From contig DAHXLK010000029.1 of assembly GCA_027366035.1 (NCBI GenBank), positions 1-37,067 on the forward strand: a stretch of 37,067 nucleotides of DNA. The letters are read 5' to 3'. Below the pieces are notes generated by a model that saw nothing but the letters and a program-made list of their open reading frames with translations, searched no databases and was not told the origin of the DNA. The first letter of the stretch is position 1. Each line of letters begins with the position of its first letter. Of the stretch, positions 23,025 through 31,252 are shown piece after piece. Position numbers and translations under genes: made by a program. This stretch comes from Chlamydiota bacterium (GTDB lineage: Bacteria > Chlamydiota > Chlamydiia > Chlamydiales > SM23-39).

Positions 23025-24509
23025 TTACTCGCAAGTAACTAAAGATCTTTTGACAATGCTAATAACTAACAGGAGCAAGAGAAAGACTAAAACCCATCCC
23101 ATCAGGTAAAAGCAGTCGTTAAGGGCTAAGATAGACGATTGCCGGTTGAGGGTATCCTGCAGTAGTTCATTGGACTGTCCTTGGGAGGCATAAAGGCTTT
23201 TTGTTTTTTCGTAAAAGACTTTGGTCTGATGGGAAAATACGGTGAGCTGCTCTCCTAACCTTGTATGGTAAAAGGCCTTTCTCCTTTCCCAAATGGTATC
23301 GTACAAACCGGCTCCAAGAGAGCTAAAAAGGGCCCTTATCACCTGAAAAACTGTCGCTACTTCTATGTTAAAGCTATTAGGAAAGCTGTCAAAAGCTAGT
23401 TTAAAAACAGGGGGGAGAAAAAAGGCGAGGCCTACACCTATTGTAAGGCGGGTCCATGCTATCCTTTCCAGATCTACTTGAATATTGAACACGGTAGTAT
23501 AAAAAATAGACCAGCCAAGCAAAAAGATGGCGATCACAAGTGGCGACCGAATATCTTTAAACTTTACTTTATTGGTCACTAAAAAGGGTGCGATTATTCC
23601 CGATATCAACATGATCCCCATTAATAAGGCAATCCACGAGGGGACATAGTTATTATGTTGAAATTGATCGAGTTTTAGCCAGTTAGATAACATGGCTACA
23701 CTGCCGAAGTAGGTAGAAAATAAGGTAGCTAAGCTTATTATCGCAAAGGTAAAGCTGGGTTTTTTGAAAAGGTGGAAATTAAAAATGCCGTGGGGACATA
23801 GGTAGGTCCAAAAGAGGAAAAAGATAAAGCAAGGGGGGACAAAGGTAAAACATATGGCAGTAAAGATGGAACGCCACCAGTCTTGCTCTTGCCCCATAAC
23901 AGCTCCGATGGCTAACGATGCTACGCTATAGAAATAAACGATATACCCCACCCAATCAAATGGTTTTTCTATTCGAGAGGAAGGGGTATAGTTGTTTTGG
24001 ATAAGCTGCATAGCTATCAGGCCAAAGGGGATGTTGAGGAGGAAGATCCATCGCCAGTTCAAAAGATAAGCTACCACCCCTCCAAAACAGGTACCTAATA
24101 TAGGGACCGATACCAACATAGTAATTAAAATAGGTGTAGAATAGGCCTGCTGTTTTGGGGTAAAGCATTTAGGGGAGAGTTGCACCATCCAAGGGAAGTA
24201 AGGGCCGGAAAAAAATCCTTGAGCTACCCTCATGACCAATAAAAAAGGATAGTTGGGAGAAAGGGAGCATAAGAGAGAAAAAAAGATAAATAGCCCTAGA
24301 AATACGATGAAAGGCCTTTCGGGGCCAAAACGCTCTCCTAAGGGTTTTCCTAAGGGGATACTAAGGGCCTGCCCAATTCCGAAAAAGCTGGTAGCGTAGA
24401 TAGTAAACCAACTATTTCCTCCAAGGTCCCAAAGAACATAAGGCCCTGCCATCAAGTCAAGGGGGAAGTTGAAGATGGCTAAAAAAATCGCCAGCAATAT
24501 CCCTACCAT
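23025..24509 (-). CDS. emrB: MFS multidrug transporter, EmrB/DHA2 family
   Basis: A 494-residue inner-membrane proton-driven exporter with about 14 hydrophobic segments. Early segments include PYVLWDLGGNSWFTIYATSFFGIGQALSIPLG and the loop motif GKPLGERFGPERPF between helices 2 and 3 (MFS motif A). Helix 5 carries the export-type sequence VPILGTCFGGVVAYLLNWRW (motif C, G-x8-G-x3-GP-like followed by WRWIF). A long loop before the last helix is typical for DHA2. The pump would work with EmrA and the outer-membrane channel encoded just upstream. Its ATG overlaps the emrA stop. The substrate is not predictable. Some polar residues expected in helix 1 are unusual (FNFPLDLMAGPYVL). Confidence 0.87.
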   Translation of the reverse strand: MVGILLAIFLAIFNFPLDLMAGPYVLWDLGGNSWFTIYATSFFGIGQALSIPLGKPLGERFGPERPFIVFLGLFIFFSLLCSLSPNYPFLLVMRVAQGFFSGPYFPWMVQLSPKCFTPKQQAYSTPILITMLVSVPILGTCFGGVVAYLLNWRWIFLLNIPFGLIAMQLIQNNYTPSSRIEKPFDWVGYIVYFYSVASLAIGAVMGQEQDWWRSIFTAICFTFVPPCFIFFLFWTYLCPHGIFNFHLFKKPSFTFAIISLATLFSTYFGSVAMLSNWLKLDQFQHNNYVPSWIALLMGIMLISGIIAPFLVTNKVKFKDIRSPLVIAIFLLGWSIFYTTVFNIQVDLERIAWTRLTIGVGLAFFLPPVFKLAFDSFPNSFNIEVATVFQVIRALFSSLGAGLYDTIWERRKAFYHTRLGEQLTVFSHQTKVFYEKTKSLYASQGQSNELLQDTLNRQSSILALNDCFYLMGWVLVFLLLLLVISIVKRSLVTCE

Positions 24510-25735
24510 GTCTCCTCCTCGACATGACCATTACAAACTTGTTCGATGGTTTCAGGGAGGATGATAGGCATTCTGGTCATAAACAAAGGGGAGGTCGCAT
24601 ACACCGATAAGGTAGGGTCTAAGTTCTCTTCAATAGTCGCCGCAACGCTTTCTCGATCTCCTGTCTCTTCTTGTTGGAAGATATCGGTATCATATAGTGG
24701 AGAGCCCTTCCAAGAGTTGGGAAGGTAAGGCCCTTCATCGGTAAGATCAATAGTTGCTTCACAGGTAAGGCCGATCCTCAAAGGATGTGCCTTGAGCTCT
24801 TCAGGATCGAGCTCGATTCTCACGGGGAGACGTTGTACGATTTTGATCCAGTTTCCCGTTAAATTTTGTGGGGGAAGGAGAGAAAAGGCATTTCCTGCAG
24901 CTCCGGGAATACCTACCACTTTTCCATGGAAAATGACACTCCTTCCATAAAGATCCGCTGTGATTTGCGCTTTTGCCCCAATTTTTAGCCGTGTTAGCTG
25001 AGTCTCTTTGTAATTGGCATTCACCCAGATTTGATCGAGAGGAATAACACTCATGAGCGGGGTCCCTGCAGGGACCCACATCCCTACCTGAATCGTCCTT
25101 TGTGCTGCTAATCCCTCGACAGGCGAGTAGATATTACAGCGATACAGGTGCACCCATTTTCTCCTCACTTCATCGGCAGCTTCTAATACCATAGGGTGAT
25201 TTCTAATCGAGGTTCCCTGGACTAAGGAAAGTGCTTTGTCATGCACGACCTCAGAATAACGGAGTAAGTAATAGTTAGCCCTTAGCTCTGCAGTAGCATG
25301 TTGAAAATCTTCTAAAGAGACACCCCTTTCTTCGATAACCCCTTCTCTATGTTCATAATCTTGCATGGCTTTGATCAGCTCTGCTTTTTTTACCTCAATC
25401 TCCGCTTGAGAGGTAAAAACGTCGTGAAACATATCGCAGACTTGCCTTACTACATTGGCAAGATGCTGCCTGGCTTTATCGTATTCGATCTCCGAATCGG
25501 TCCTATCTAGTTCGACCAATAACTCATTTTTCTTACAGAGAAAGGTATTATCGGTATGAATAGAAGTGACGAATCCGTCACGAAGTGGGGTGATGTAGAC
25601 GAGGTTGCCTTGCACATAGCAATCGGTCGTATAGATCCTATTCCTCCAATAAGTCCAATAGTAAAGAAAGCCAACTAGGCAAGCTAAAAAAAATGCCGTT
25701 CCATAATAAATGGCAAACCTTTTATGCTTTTCCAT
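24503..25735 (-). CDS. emrA: membrane fusion protein, EmrA/HlyD family
   Basis: A 410-residue periplasmic adaptor with one N-terminal membrane helix (YYGTAFFLACLVGFLYYWTYW, about 9-29). The first lipoyl half follows (TTDCYVQGNLVYITPLRDGFVTSIH), then a long helical hairpin (about 75-200), the second half (IYSPVEGLAAQRTIQVGMWVPAGTPLMSVI) and a beta-barrel (VNANYKETQLTRLKIG, YGRSVIFHGKVVGI). It joins EmrB to the outer-membrane channel. The last 70 residues (from about 340) form an acidic tail beyond the usual family end. It begins two bases after the channel gene. Confidence 0.88.
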   Translation of the reverse strand: MEKHKRFAIYYGTAFFLACLVGFLYYWTYWRNRIYTTDCYVQGNLVYITPLRDGFVTSIHTDNTFLCKKNELLVELDRTDSEIEYDKARQHLANVVRQVCDMFHDVFTSQAEIEVKKAELIKAMQDYEHREGVIEERGVSLEDFQHATAELRANYYLLRYSEVVHDKALSLVQGTSIRNHPMVLEAADEVRRKWVHLYRCNIYSPVEGLAAQRTIQVGMWVPAGTPLMSVIPLDQIWVNANYKETQLTRLKIGAKAQITADLYGRSVIFHGKVVGIPGAAGNAFSLLPPQNLTGNWIKIVQRLPVRIELDPEELKAHPLRIGLTCEATIDLTDEGPYLPNSWKGSPLYDTDIFQQEETGDRESVAATIEENLDPTLSVYATSPLFMTRMPIILPETIEQVCNGHVEEETW

Positions 25736-25737
25736 CC

Positions 25738-27198
25738 CTACACCCCGCTTTTTGCTTGTATGGGGAGCTCCTCGGAGCTATAACCTCCGCCTAAAGCTTT
25801 GATTAACCCGATCGTAGCGGCATATTGACCAAAGAGAAAATCGGCATTCGTAAGTTGTGTGAGTATTACCTCTTCTCGGTACCGCAATTTCTCTAGCGCG
25901 CTATCTAAACCGCTACATTCTCGGTCGCGAGTAAGGTTATAGCGGTTCTTAGCAGCGGCTACGATCCCATCTTGCTTATCCTTTTCTCCATATACGGCAT
26001 TAGCAAAGGCTAGAAGGTCGGCAACCTCTTTTACACTTTTTAAAATCATATCGTTATATTCAAAAACCGCTTGTTGATAGAGGGCTCTTTTAGATTGTAA
26101 GTTTGCTTCGATCTCTCCTGCGGTAAAGACCGGAAGGGCGAGGGTTGGCTTAATTTCGGTAGCTTTACTTATCCATTCAAAAAGTGTCGAGTAATGTAAA
26201 CTCTTTATCCCTACAAAAGAGTTGAGATCGATCTGGGGCCAAAAAACGGCCTTTGCGGAGGCGACATCATGAGAAAGGGCTTCTACCAACCAGATTTGCG
26301 CTATAAGATCCGGCCTTCTAGACAATAATCCGATGGAGAGGTTCTCCGGCAAGGTAATGCTTTTTTTCAGCTCCGGAAAGCTAGCATCGGCGTGGATGGG
26401 TTCATCGGGGCCAACGCCGGCTAGTATGTTGATGAGATGCTTATCCTGTAAAACTAGCTTCTCAATTTCCAAAAGAAACTGCTCTGCCTGCAGGAGCCTT
26501 TCTATCGAACTTAAAGGGGCTAGTTCGGATTGGATATTATTTTTCTCCAAGAGCTGCTCAAGCTCATAAAGTTTTAGCCTGACTCGATAGAGCTGTCCGA
26601 ATAGCGCTTGTTTGAGAAGGTGGGTTTTTAAAAAAAAGTAGGTTTGGGAAAGGGAAGTGGTGACGACAAGTTTCACCTCAGCCTCTTCTGCCTCTTCTGC
26701 CTTTTCTCTACCAATAGCTGCCCGATAGGTATTGCGGATCTTATCCCAGAAGTCAAATTCATAAGGAGAAGATAGAGTAACATCTATATGGCTAACACTT
26801 AAAGGGATAGAAGGGTTTAGCGCTTTTAGCAGTCCATTTTTACTCAAGTAGCTCCACATGTCGTCGATATTGAAATAAACCCAGGGGTAAAGCTTAGATC
26901 TTTTAGCGATGACCTCTTCTTTGGCGTAATTGACCCTTTCTTTGATAGCCTGTATCGAGGGATTCAGGGAGAGAGCTTTTTCGATAAGCGAGGAGAGCTC
27001 CTTTATTTGAAACATCTCCCACCAGGTGTCGTTGGGAAAATTCCCTTTGGAAAAATAGGGAGTATTTAAGCTGGTATTTACCGATACTTCCAAAGATGGG
27101 GGGGCCATCAGGTTTTTTACCTGTTCTTTGTGGCTCATGGTAAGGCAGCCCGGCAAAGAAAAAAGAACTAAAATACTTAATAAGCCTCTAATACCCAT
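25738..27198 (-). CDS. outer-membrane efflux lipoprotein, TolC/OprM (NodT) family
   Basis: A 486-residue outer-membrane channel of a tripartite pump. The signal peptide ends in lipobox LPGC (Cys17), as in OprM-type lipoproteins. TolC-family repeats follow: PNDTWWEMFQIKELSSLIEKALSLNPSIQAIKERV at the start of repeat one, then LLSRRPDLIAQIWLVEALSHDVASAKAVFWPQIDL, the well-known RPDI-x-A-E-x-L-x-A-x-A-x-F-P-x-I-like motif, at about 300. First gene of channel-emrA-emrB, so a full export route across both membranes is encoded. An inverted repeat just before the ATG could control its translation. Confidence 0.88.
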   Translation of the reverse strand: MGIRGLLSILVLFSLPGCLTMSHKEQVKNLMAPPSLEVSVNTSLNTPYFSKGNFPNDTWWEMFQIKELSSLIEKALSLNPSIQAIKERVNYAKEEVIAKRSKLYPWVYFNIDDMWSYLSKNGLLKALNPSIPLSVSHIDVTLSSPYEFDFWDKIRNTYRAAIGREKAEEAEEAEVKLVVTTSLSQTYFFLKTHLLKQALFGQLYRVRLKLYELEQLLEKNNIQSELAPLSSIERLLQAEQFLLEIEKLVLQDKHLINILAGVGPDEPIHADASFPELKKSITLPENLSIGLLSRRPDLIAQIWLVEALSHDVASAKAVFWPQIDLNSFVGIKSLHYSTLFEWISKATEIKPTLALPVFTAGEIEANLQSKRALYQQAVFEYNDMILKSVKEVADLLAFANAVYGEKDKQDGIVAAAKNRYNLTRDRECSGLDSALEKLRYREEVILTQLTNADFLFGQYAATIGLIKALGGGYSSEELPIQAKSGV

Positions 27199-27202
27199 TA
27201 TT

Positions 27203-27220
27203 TTCTCTTACTTAAGAGAA
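27203..27220 (-). promoter_or_regulatory. inverted repeat at the efflux operon start
   Basis: TTCTCTT and AAGAGAA form a perfect 7-bp inverted repeat with a 4-base spacer, ending five bases from the ATG of the channel gene. In mRNA it could hide the AAGAG ribosome-binding site; in DNA it could be an operator. Confidence 0.45.
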
Positions 27221-27278
27221 TGTGAATAAATAATCAATAGGTTGAAATCGCCCGCATAACCTGCTTTAAAGCTTAAAT

Positions 27279-27309
27279 GGGACTGTTGCGATCACCCATT
27301 TAAAAGCGT
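27279..27309 (+). repeat. PAL-A fragment (copy 9)
   Basis: Only the left end (GGGACTGTTGCGATCACCCA) remains, apparently joined to TTAAAAGCG from further inside. The gap 27199-27691 holds this fragment, the full copy at 27451, the efflux leader and an AT-rich stretch (27310-27450) in which I see no gene. Confidence 0.7.
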
Positions 27310-27450
27310 ACAATCCTATTAGTTGCCTTATAACCTTATATAAGGCATCCTCTTAAAAGAAATTCTTGCAAATAATGGTTTGTGTTATAATTAATAATAA
27401 AATTGTGATTTATTTTTTAAATTAATCGAGTGGAATGCCATAATACCTCT

Positions 27451-27614
27451 GGGATTATTTTGATCTCCCATTTGATTGAAATTTTACCCTTGCTACCACG
27501 AATTTGATCTTTTTAAAAGTGCCATACCTTAGTAGAATATGTCACTTTCAAACAAATCAAACCGGTTTTGCAAGGCTCTAATTTTTTGAGCAAAGCGGAG
27601 ATCGAAACAGTTCT
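27451..27614 (+). repeat. PAL-A palindromic element, copy 10 (full, diverged)
   Basis: 164 bp, ends diverged (GGGATTATTTTGATCTCCCA to GAGATCGAAACAGTTCTA). It lies 77 bases upstream of the kinase gene, in the same orientation as the copy after it. Confidence 0.88.
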
Positions 27615-27691
27615 ATGGAAACAGCATGGTCGAAAGGAGAAGATATAGACCCTCTGCTCTTTAATTTTATAATTAAATCAGGTGAAATAAG

Positions 27692-28855
27692 ATGACCGCT
27701 GTTAGAGATGCTATTTTTTGCAATTTACTTCCATTTAAAACATTATTCGAACACAAATTAAGGAAATACTCAGAATTTTTTGATGGAGAAGAGGATTTTT
27801 TAATCAAGATTGCTGCAGCTGTGGAGCAGGCTATAATAATCTATGGGCTCACAGAAGCTTCGATTAGGTTGAAGCATGATAGAGACGTGATACCTATTAC
27901 TATGACGGTTATCCCTAAAAAAATGTCTCTTCGCGGACAAGGCTATCGCTCCTTAGTTTGTCTTCATATAAAAGGGAAAAAAATTGGAGAAGGAACCTTC
28001 AAAACTGTTTACAAAATGCCCATAGTTTTTTCGGAAACTTGGAGCGTAACAATTTTGGCCGCCCTTACCTGCAATATACGACCTTGCCAAGGTCTATCTC
28101 ATTATAGAAATTTATTTGCTGCTTTTCGCCAATCCCCGAATGAAGTACAGCAGTATCTCGACATTCCTTATGCGATAGTGCCTTATACGAGCACCCATAG
28201 TGGTGTTTCTCAACAAAAAATGTGTATTTTATCTCCATTAGCCGATGGAGACCTGATATATTTTTTACATAAGCAAGAGAGCTGTTTCGACCTAGATGCA
28301 TGTAATAAACTGGCTTATCAGATGATGCAGGCGGTCGCAGCCCTTCATTCGTTAGGGTTCATCCATAGGGATTTGAAACCGGAGAATTTTTTGGTCTATA
28401 ATAGCACTAATAATGGAAATGTGATGGTGAAGCTTTCCGACTGGGATTTGGTTACGAAAAAAGATCTACAGCGGTGGGCGCATGTAGGAACCATTAGCTA
28501 TCTTCCCGGGAAAATTATTAAACAATGGAAGACTTCAAGCAAGTTTTTAATATGTCATGGTAACCGTGTAAGGGTACAAGGTAGATTGGTGCGATTGAGC
28601 AACAAATATGGATATGATACGGATATTTATGCACTTTTTTTAACTTTAGCGGTTCTTTATGGTTTTCGTAATGCGGGCGAAGTCGATCGGAAAAAGATAA
28701 GGAGAGTTGCGAAAGAACCGAACCACCCTCTACATAGGCAAGCCTTATTTTTAGCAAATACCCATTGGGCTAGATATACAAAGCCATATTCTGCCCAGAT
28801 TCTCCTTGACCGTTTTAAAAGAGAAGTCTTGCAATTACAGCCGGGTACATCCTAA
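27692..28855 (+). CDS. eukaryotic-type protein kinase with WNK-like glycine loop
   Basis: A 387-residue protein. An unassigned N-terminal region of about 90 residues is followed by a kinase fold: glycine loop IGEGTFKTVYK (98-108); no VAxK lysine in the expected beta-3 strand (SETWSVTILAAL, 114-125); catalytic loop HRDLKPEN (225-232); metal-binding Asp250 in SDWDL, replacing DFG; GTISYLPGK (266-274) for the APE region; and Asp311 (YDTDIYALFLTL). Lys104 in GTFK occupies the place of the catalytic lysine of eukaryotic WNK kinases, so activity is possible. No transmembrane helix or PASTA repeat is seen, unlike PknB/PknD. It has its own ribosome-binding site (AGGTGA) and a TATAAT 18 bases before the ATG. 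Palindromic elements bracket it. A host-directed effector is plausible but not proved. Confidence 0.8.
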   Translation: MTAVRDAIFCNLLPFKTLFEHKLRKYSEFFDGEEDFLIKIAAAVEQAIIIYGLTEASIRLKHDRDVIPITMTVIPKKMSLRGQGYRSLVCLHIKGKKIGEGTFKTVYKMPIVFSETWSVTILAALTCNIRPCQGLSHYRNLFAAFRQSPNEVQQYLDIPYAIVPYTSTHSGVSQQKMCILSPLADGDLIYFLHKQESCFDLDACNKLAYQMMQAVAALHSLGFIHRDLKPENFLVYNSTNNGNVMVKLSDWDLVTKKDLQRWAHVGTISYLPGKIIKQWKTSSKFLICHGNRVRVQGRLVRLSNKYGYDTDIYALFLTLAVLYGFRNAGEVDRKKIRRVAKEPNHPLHRQALFLANTHWARYTKPYSAQILLDRFKREVLQLQPGTS

Positions 28856-29015
28856 CTCACCTTACGCAATCCATGGTCCAATGGAAGCGCAAGAGAACTT
28901 CGACCGGGGAATAGAAGCATTAGCGGTCTTGAGGAGGCCATAGCCAAATGGCTATGGCCGACCCTTGATCGAAATGCAGTGCGCTTTACATCGACCATGG
29001 ATTGCGTAAGGTGAG
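28856..29015 (-). repeat. PAL-B palindromic insertion element, copy 3
   Basis: 160 bp, CTCACC to GGTGAG, in the orientation opposite to copies 1 and 2, with inner palindrome GGCCATAGCCAAATGGCTAT. Perfect 7-bp duplication ATCCTAA at 28849-28855 and 29016-29022. The first repeat contains the kinase stop codon TAA. The gap 28856-29217 is filled by this element and the next PAL-A. Confidence 0.96.
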
Positions 29016-29050
29016 ATCCTAAAGCCGTTTCAGGGGCTGTTTGGAATTGT

Positions 29051-29215
29051 GGGACTGTTTCGATCTCCCATTTGGTTAAAATTTTACCCTTGCTTCTTCG
29101 GATTTTGGTTTTTTTAAAATGCCTATACCTTAGTAGGATATGTCACTTTCAAAAAAATCCAACCGACTTTGCAAGGCTCAAATTTTAACGGCAAAGCTAA
29201 AGATTTCAACAGCCC
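29051..29215 (+). repeat. PAL-A palindromic element, copy 11 (full)
   Basis: 165 bp, GGGACTGTTTCGATCTCCCA to AAAGATTTCAACAGCCC, three bases from the dxr stop codon. A degenerate second start (GGGGCTGTTTGGAATTG) lies just upstream at about 29033. Confidence 0.93.
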
Positions 29216-29217
29216 CT

Positions 29218-30351
29218 TCAAATCTGATAGGCGAGATCTTTGGCCTTTTTTTCTACAGATAAGATCGAGGGAAGATCTAACACCTCTTCCCCCTGATGGA
29301 AGGCTAGTAATTGTTGGAGTTTTTCGCTAATAGAAGTCCATGCAATTTTTCCTTGGATAAATCGGTCCACTAAGACCTCATTGGCAGCATTGAAAAAACA
29401 GGGGAAGCTCTTTTTCTTTTCTAGCGCCTCGAAAGCAAGTTTTAAAGCGGGAAACCGATCCGGATCGGGAGGAGAAAAACTTAAAGTAGGAAAGGAAAAG
29501 GGGGGAGAAGGAAAAGGGAGGCGGTCGGGGTAGGTAAGGGCATACTGTATTGGTTTTTCCATATCGGGATCGGATAGCTGTGCCAGGATAGATCCATCGA
29601 TAAATTCCACCAAACTATGGACAATACTTTGCGGATGGATGACCACTTCAATGTGGGCAACGGAAATATCAAAAAGAAAATGGGCCTCGATCACCTCTAA
29701 TCCCTTATTAACAAGGGTAGAACAATCGATACTCACTTTCTGCCCCATCTTCCAGTTAGGATGTTGCAGCGCTTCTTGGAGGGTAATTGAAGAAAATGTC
29801 TCCTTATCCCTTTCGCGAAAGGGCCCTCCGGAAGCGGTCAGAATAAGCCGTTTCACTTCCGATTTTTTCCCCCCCTGAAGGCATTGAAAAAGGGCATTAT
29901 GTTCGCTATCAACAGGGAGAATAGTAGCCCCATATTTTTTAGCCTCTTGCATGACAAGCTCTCCGCCACTGACCAGTATCTCTTTATTAGCTAGCGCCAC
30001 CGTTTTCTTTAATCGGATGGCTGCTAACGCGGCAGGAAGGGCCACACTTCCCGTCATGGAAAGCATGACAAAGTCACAAGGTTCATAAGTAGCGACTTCT
30101 ACAAGACCGCTATCACCACAAACTACCCGGGTATGAGGTAGTAGCTTTTGCAGCTTTGTTGCTTCTTCCTCTTCATAGACACATAAAAGAGAAGGATGAA
30201 ATATCTTGGCTTGCTCTTGCAAAAGAGCGATGTTTTTCCTTGCAGCTAGAGCTACTACTTCAAACTTATCACAAAGCCTTGTGATCACTCGCAGCGTTTG
30301 TTTGCCTACGGAGCCGGTACTGCCTAAAATAGCGACTTGCTTTTTTCTCAT
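29218..30351 (-). CDS. dxr: 1-deoxy-D-xylulose 5-phosphate reductoisomerase
   Basis: A 377-residue enzyme converting DXP to MEP with NADPH, the committed step of the MEP isoprenoid pathway. The N-terminal NADPH site is ILGSTGSVGKQTLRV. ALANKEILVSGGELV holds the family's NKE region. The metal/substrate segment is LPVDSEHNALFQCL, followed by LTASGGPFR, HPNWKMGQKVSIDCSTLVNKGLE and a C-terminal helical domain (CFFNAANEVLVDRFI). Full length and intact. It is last in the ytgABCD-dxr order, which is also found in C. trachomatis. Its first 83 bases overlap the end of ytgD. Confidence 0.96.
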   Translation of the reverse strand: MRKKQVAILGSTGSVGKQTLRVITRLCDKFEVVALAARKNIALLQEQAKIFHPSLLCVYEEEEATKLQKLLPHTRVVCGDSGLVEVATYEPCDFVMLSMTGSVALPAALAAIRLKKTVALANKEILVSGGELVMQEAKKYGATILPVDSEHNALFQCLQGGKKSEVKRLILTASGGPFRERDKETFSSITLQEALQHPNWKMGQKVSIDCSTLVNKGLEVIEAHFLFDISVAHIEVVIHPQSIVHSLVEFIDGSILAQLSDPDMEKPIQYALTYPDRLPFPSPPFSFPTLSFSPPDPDRFPALKLAFEALEKKKSFPCFFNAANEVLVDRFIQGKIAWTSISEKLQQLLAFHQGEEVLDLPSILSVEKKAKDLAYQI

Positions 30352-31252
30352 AGAGATAGGCTAACACATAAAGGAAAACAAGTACAACCACAACCAAAGC
30401 CCCGGTAGATATTGCCAGCCCATAATAGGAAAGAAGATGGCGGGAAAAAGCGACTCCTATGAGAGAACTTAGCACCCCAATCATGGGGGCCGTATATAAG
30501 ATCGTACGGAGCCGGCAAAAGAAAAGCCTTGCGATCAAGTAAGGGATAATAAGAAAACTAAGGATTAAAATCACCCCTACCGCTTTAAAAGCGGTGACGG
30601 CAAGAAAGCTTAAGGCAAGCATCAAAAAATAGTGGAAAAAGGCTGTAGAAATACCTAAAGTTTTTGCTAGGCTTTCATCAAAACAAAGGATCTTCATAGG
30701 CGCATAGGTAAAGAAAAGAAGACCTAAAAGGGCCACAAGGAGGATGCCGGAGGCCCGGGCATCAGACAACGAGAGCATATCTACATTGCCCAATAGACTC
30801 TCCATTCCTAAATGGACATTTTTCATAAATAGGGTCACCGAAATAATTCCCAGGGCAAACAGGGTAGTGAAGACAAGACCTATACTCGCGTCTTCTTGCA
30901 GAGAAAAAAACCGGTGGAGGAGCTGGGTCGCAAAGGTAGTGATTATCGCCATTACAAAGGCCGCTAATATCAGATGCAAAAAGGTAAGATGTGGGCCAAG
31001 TAAAGAATAGGAGAAAACCACTCCCAAAAGCAGGGTATGAGAAAGTGAATTGGCAAGCATAACCATCTTTCTCAGCTGCAAAAATGTCCCTAAAAGGGCG
31101 GCCGAGATTCCTAAAAAACTAAGGACGACTATTTGGATTTCATCTGAGGCTATACCGGCAGGAAAGCCGGTAAAAAGCCTCCGGAAAAAAGTGAGGAAAA
31201 AAAAGAAGAAGCTTTTTCCCCAATAAGGAGATAGCATTAAAAAAATAGTCAT
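30269..31252 (-). CDS. ytgD: metal ABC transporter permease YtgD
   Basis: A 327-residue inner-membrane permease of the ABC-3 (manganese/iron/zinc) family with about eight or nine hydrophobic helices. Typical segments are QLRKMVMLANSLSHTLLLGVVFSY (coupling region, with SH-LLG), GIISVTLFM and AFKAVGVILILSFLIIPYLIARLF. The first 40 residues are hydrophobic and Phe-rich (KSFFFFFLTFF). The last 27 or so residues (ASRYFRQYRLRRQTNAASDH and so on) are read from the start of dxr in another frame and are probably an unconserved extension. The ATG overlaps the ytgC stop. Confidence 0.9.
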   Translation of the reverse strand: MTIFLMLSPYWGKSFFFFFLTFFRRLFTGFPAGIASDEIQIVVLSFLGISAALLGTFLQLRKMVMLANSLSHTLLLGVVFSYSLLGPHLTFLHLILAAFVMAIITTFATQLLHRFFSLQEDASIGLVFTTLFALGIISVTLFMKNVHLGMESLLGNVDMLSLSDARASGILLVALLGLLFFTYAPMKILCFDESLAKTLGISTAFFHYFLMLALSFLAVTAFKAVGVILILSFLIIPYLIARLFFCRLRTILYTAPMIGVLSSLIGVAFSRHLLSYYGLAISTGALVVVVLVFLYVLAYLYEKKASRYFRQYRLRRQTNAASDHKAL

